From: JADGRF01 sp035274465
Lineage (GTDB): Bacteria; Myxococcota_A; Polyangia; Polyangiales; JAFGIB01
Assembly (NCBI GenBank): GCA_035274465.1
Contig: DATEOF010000101.1
Location: 11,069 to 75,068, forward strand
Length of the DNA: 64,000 bases
Direction: 5' to 3'
The position numbers and the translations under genes are program-made. The notes under the pieces were generated by a model. That model was not told the origin of the DNA. It saw nothing but the letters and a program-made list of their open reading frames with translations, and ran no database searches. Below are positions 61,406 to 64,000 of this stretch, in pieces. How positions within the stretch are numbered: the first letter of the stretch is position 1; each line of letters opens with the position of its first letter.

Positions 61406-62037
61406 CACTGCCCAGCGGACCACTGCGCGTGCTGTGCCTGGGCGCGCACAGCGACGACATCGAGATCGGCTGCGGCGGGACGATTTTGAGGTTGCTGGCG
61501 GAGCGGCCGGGGAGCGAGGTCGATTGGGTGGTGTTTTCCGCCGATGCAGAGCGGGAGCGTGAAGCGCGGGCAAGCGCGGCGGAGTTTCTGGCGGGTGCCG
61601 CTCGGAGCGGCGTGAAGGTCTCGCAGTTTCGCGAGAGCTACTTCCCTGCGGTGTGGGCGGAGATCAAGGACTACATGGGGCAGCTGGGGCGTACGCTGAA
61701 GCCCGATCTCGTGCTCAGCCACCACGCGGCGGACCTGCACCAGGACCATCGCGTGATCGCGGAGCTGACCTGGAACACCTGGCGCAATCATCTGATCCTG
61801 GAGTACGAGATCCCGAAGTGGGAAGGCGATCTGGGTAAGCCCAACCTGTACGTACCGCTGACACTTGCGCAAGCGCAGCGGAAAGTGGAGTCGTTGCAGC
61901 GGCACTTTGTGTCGCAGGCGAACAAGCCCTGGTTCCGGGCCGACACCTTTCATGGGTTGATGAGCGTGCGGGGCGTGGAGTGCCATGCGCCGGACGGCCG
62001 CGCGGAGGCATTCCACGCGCGGAAGCTCGTGATCTGA
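61402..62037 (+). CDS. PIG-L family deacetylase
   Basis: A 211-aa zinc-dependent N-deacetylase of the PIG-L/LmbE family. AHSDDIEIGCGGT holds the first metal ligands and catalytic Asp; HHAADLHQDHRVIAELT provides the HxxDH-type His pair; late GVECHAPDGRAEAFHARKL. GTG start overlaps the methyltransferase stop (GTGA), so coupled. Presumably removes acetyl from an amino-sugar precursor or polymer. Confidence 0.93.
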   Translation: MTLPSGPLRVLCLGAHSDDIEIGCGGTILRLLAERPGSEVDWVVFSADAEREREARASAAEFLAGAARSGVKVSQFRESYFPAVWAEIKDYMGQLGRTLKPDLVLSHHAADLHQDHRVIAELTWNTWRNHLILEYEIPKWEGDLGKPNLYVPLTLAQAQRKVESLQRHFVSQANKPWFRADTFHGLMSVRGVECHAPDGRAEAFHARKLVI

Positions 62038-62458
62038 GTCGCGCATCCGGCCGTACGGCACGACACAACGCGAACAGCTCTCGCCGAACGCTACCTGCTA
62101 CCGGTTGACTCGCCGTGCGCGTCCAAGGTCGTCGACTCGCCGCACCGCGCGCGCAACCCGTGATGTATGGCGTTGCGCTCGGCGGGGGGGCTTCCGACGC
62201 CCGAGACTCGCCGCACGCGCACGCGACTCCGTGGGCCTTGACGGTGTGCTCGGCCGGACTTGCTCCAACGTTGGAGACTCGCTGCACCCGCGCGCAACTT
62301 CGTGGTCGTTGACGGTGCGCTCGGCGGGAGTGGCTCCGATTCGTCGAGTCACCGCACCGCGCGCGGTCCCGCGACAACGCCTTCCTGGAATCACTTCGCC
62401 GCGGCCTCGAAGGCAGCATCAAGGTCGGCAGCAGCACGAAGCTTTCGTCAGCGAAGAA
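62038..62458. other. 421-bp non-coding region with degenerate tandem repeats
   Basis: Lies between the convergent deacetylase and kinase genes. Open frames here on either strand are compositional and change frame with each 71-bp repeat, so no gene is called. The repeats are annotated separately. No rRNA or tRNA is seen. Confidence 0.6.
62107..62380 (+). repeat. Degenerate ~71-bp tandem repeats (three full, two partial)
   Basis: Units start with GACTCGC(C/T)GCAC at 62134, 62205 and 62276 (spacing 71 and 71), then GAGTCACCGCACCG at 62346 (spacing 70) as a decaying copy to about 62380; a short partial copy precedes at 62107. Shared internal blocks are GCGCTCGGC and TTGACGGTG. The unit is not a multiple of three, arguing against a repeat protein. 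Function unknown. Confidence 0.65.
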
Positions 62459-64000
62459 CTAGGGATTGACCCGCGACGGCATCAGCCCGGGGAACTCCGG
62501 CGAGGGCGAGGCCGGAGCTCGCGAAGAACGAACTTCCTCCAGCTCAGATCCATGCGCATGCCACCACGCTTCGGCGTCGCTCGGCTTCCAACCGAACGCC
62601 AGCGGCGACCGATCGAGCAGCGCCTGCAATGCTCGCGCGCTCGCCGGCCGTTGTTCGCGGCGCTTCGCCAGACACGCCATGATCGTCGATTCGAGCACCG
62701 CGTCCACGCTCGCGCCGAGCCTCACAGAAGGTGGCTCGGGTTCGCGCGTCAGCTGGGCCATGCACAACTCGTGCAGCGAGCGCGCGTCGAATACCGGGTG
62801 ACCCGTCAGCAAGAAGTAAGACACGGCGCCCACCGAATAGATGTCAGACTGAGGACTCGCGCGATCCGAGGACTCGAAGAGCTCGGGCGCCATGTACTCG
62901 GGCGTGCCCAGGATCAACCGATCGGCGGTCAACCCCAGCTGATCACCGGTCAGTGATTTGGCCACGCCGAAGTCGACTACCTTCAGCGTGTCCGCCATGC
63001 CGCCGACGCGACACGCCAGCAAGTTGGCCGGCTTGATGTCGCGGTGCACCAGCTGCGCGGCGTGCGCTTCCGCCAGCGAGCCGCACAGCTGCCGCAGGAA
63101 GTACAGCACGCGCGCGCCCGGCATGGGGCCGAAGCGCAGCACCAGGTTTTGCAGGTCGAGCCCCTCGATGTACTCCATCACGTAGAACAGATCGCCACGC
63201 TGCGTGCGCCCGTAGTCGTAGACCGCGACGGTGTTCGGATGCTTGAGCGTGGCCGTCACGCGCACCTCGCGTTCGAAGCGCGCGATCGCCTCGGGCGAGG
63301 CCTTGTCCGGGCGCAACACCTTGATCGCAGCAGGCCTGCGCAGCATCTCGTGGCTCGCCAGGTAGACCGCACCCATCCCGCCCTCGGCGATCTTGCGCAC
63401 CAGCCGGTATTGCCCGAAGCGCGCCATCATGCGCTCGGCCTTCTCCGCGCGCCGCCGCAACCGCATCGAGATCACCGCCGCTGCGAGCAGCGCAAACGCC
63501 GAGAGCGTGAGCGCGAGCACGAGCCACTGCAGCGTCATCTGCAGCGTCTCCAGCGAGTGGTACGCGCTGGTCTCGTCGATCTCGCACACGACAGTGACCC
63601 CGTACGCAGGCAGCGCACGGAACGCGCCCACCACCGGTACGCCGCGATAGCCGCGATAGGGCCGGATCTCGACGCCGCTCTGGGCGCGCTGTGCGGCCAG
63701 CACGATGTGCGTCAGCGGCCGACTCGGCTGCGGTCGCTCCCCCCGCGTGAGATCCGCACCGGGATCGCGCAGCTCGAGCTGCAGCGCCGAGCTGCCGCTC
63801 GCCGGCAGGAGCCCCGCGTGCCGCAGCGGCTGCTCGAAGCGGATGTCCGAGAGCAGCCGCCCGCCGCGATCGAACGCATACGTCTCACCCAAAGGCCCGA
63901 CCCTCGCGACCGCGAGCGAGCGCGTCCAGGCCGTCATCGGCAAGCCGAACAGCAGCACGCCCTGCGGCACGAACACGCCCATGAACAGCAGCGCGCGGCC
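62459..64000 (-). CDS. Sensor Ser/Thr kinase, N-terminal part cut by window edge
   Basis: At least 513 codons; the frame runs to the right edge without a start, so the N-terminus is missing. The visible part begins in an extracytoplasmic Cache-like sensor (TYAFDRGGRLLSDIRFEQPL, PYRGYRGVPVVGAFRALPAY), then one membrane helix (about WLVLALTLSAFALLAAAVIS), then a C-terminal Hanks kinase with GGMGAVYLAS, AAIKVLRP, HRDIKPANLL, DFGVAKSL and GTPEYMAPE. Sensor-then-kinase is the reverse of the usual PknB order and resembles Cache-kinases known from myxobacteria. Likely signals extracellular cues. Confidence 0.9.
   Translation of the reverse strand, partial: GRALLFMGVFVPQGVLLFGLPMTAWTRSLAVARVGPLGETYAFDRGGRLLSDIRFEQPLRHAGLLPASGSSALQLELRDPGADLTRGERPQPSRPLTHIVLAAQRAQSGVEIRPYRGYRGVPVVGAFRALPAYGVTVVCEIDETSAYHSLETLQMTLQWLVLALTLSAFALLAAAVISMRLRRRAEKAERMMARFGQYRLVRKIAEGGMGAVYLASHEMLRRPAAIKVLRPDKASPEAIARFEREVRVTATLKHPNTVAVYDYGRTQRGDLFYVMEYIEGLDLQNLVLRFGPMPGARVLYFLRQLCGSLAEAHAAQLVHRDIKPANLLACRVGGMADTLKVVDFGVAKSLTGDQLGLTADRLILGTPEYMAPELFESSDRASPQSDIYSVGAVSYFLLTGHPVFDARSLHELCMAQLTREPEPPSVRLGASVDAVLESTIMACLAKRREQRPASARALQALLDRSPLAFGWKPSDAEAWWHAHGSELEEVRSSRAPASPSPEFPGLMPSRVNP

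Noticed and set aside
62107..62380. CRISPR array
   Set aside because: Units are 71 bp, degenerate along their whole length, with no short identical repeat separated by unique spacers and no cas gene nearby.
62091..62437. Repeat-containing small ORFs on both strands in the gap after the PIG-L gene
   Set aside because: Frames shift with each 71-bp unit, no Shine-Dalgarno, no similarity of the product to any family.

Overview
High-GC DNA from a Gram-negative delta-type bacterium, most likely a myxobacterium (Myxococcota, Polyangiales-like). This is inferred from lipoproteins with long Gly/Ala linkers, Hanks-type Ser/Thr kinases, a DUF1592/DUF1552 secreted pair, a TonB-receptor fusion, an NtrC-family response regulator and a Wza/Wzz polysaccharide cluster. 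About 60 genes are packed densely, often with ATGA-type start/stop overlaps. No rRNA, tRNA, CRISPR array, transposase or phage gene was recognised. Both window edges cut genes.

Layout. 1-1658: a partial PPC-like lipoprotein and a monohaem cytochrome-like lipoprotein. 1898-7693: a five-gene operon encoding a 65-residue double-glycine leader peptide, two HlyD-type adaptors, a C39-peptidase ABC exporter and a TolC-type outer-membrane channel. This is the best candidate for an undescribed bacteriocin/signal-peptide secretion system. 7707-11637: a Gly-rich lipoprotein, two coupled LuxR-type regulators, a small Cys-rich lipoprotein and a J-domain-like protein without HPD. 11707-18306: urtABCDE urea transporter followed by ureD without urease structural genes, with a nested hairpin upstream. 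18572-26004: a hypothetical protein, lgt, a lipoprotein, a four-gene kinase/LysM operon and a coiled-coil/HhH protein. 26240-32785: a hydrolase fused to membrane helices, a vapBC toxin-antitoxin pair with a perfect palindromic operator, an NtrC-type regulator, a ferritin-like protein and two lipoproteins.

32976-45169: a hybrid histidine kinase, a TonB-TBDT fusion with a partner lipoprotein, the GTPase ychF, a DUF1592/DUF1552 pair and an MpaB/Lcp-type DUF2236 protein. 45185-62037: an exopolysaccharide locus with initiating transferase, Wza, Wzz, a P-loop-defective CpsD-like partner, a polymerase-like membrane protein, three glycosyltransferases, nucleotide-sugar enzymes, a GH26-like hydrolase and a PIG-L deacetylase. 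62038-62458: non-coding, carrying degenerate 71-bp tandem repeats. 62459-64000: a sensor Ser/Thr kinase cut by the right edge.

How the genes may work together. The peptide exporter is self-contained: precursor, protease/transporter, adaptors and channel. The minus-strand run from 54128 down to 45185 would start, assemble, control the length of and export a polysaccharide. The flanking genes 55168-62037 would make and trim special sugars. No flippase or NDP-sugar 4,6-dehydratase was found inside the window.
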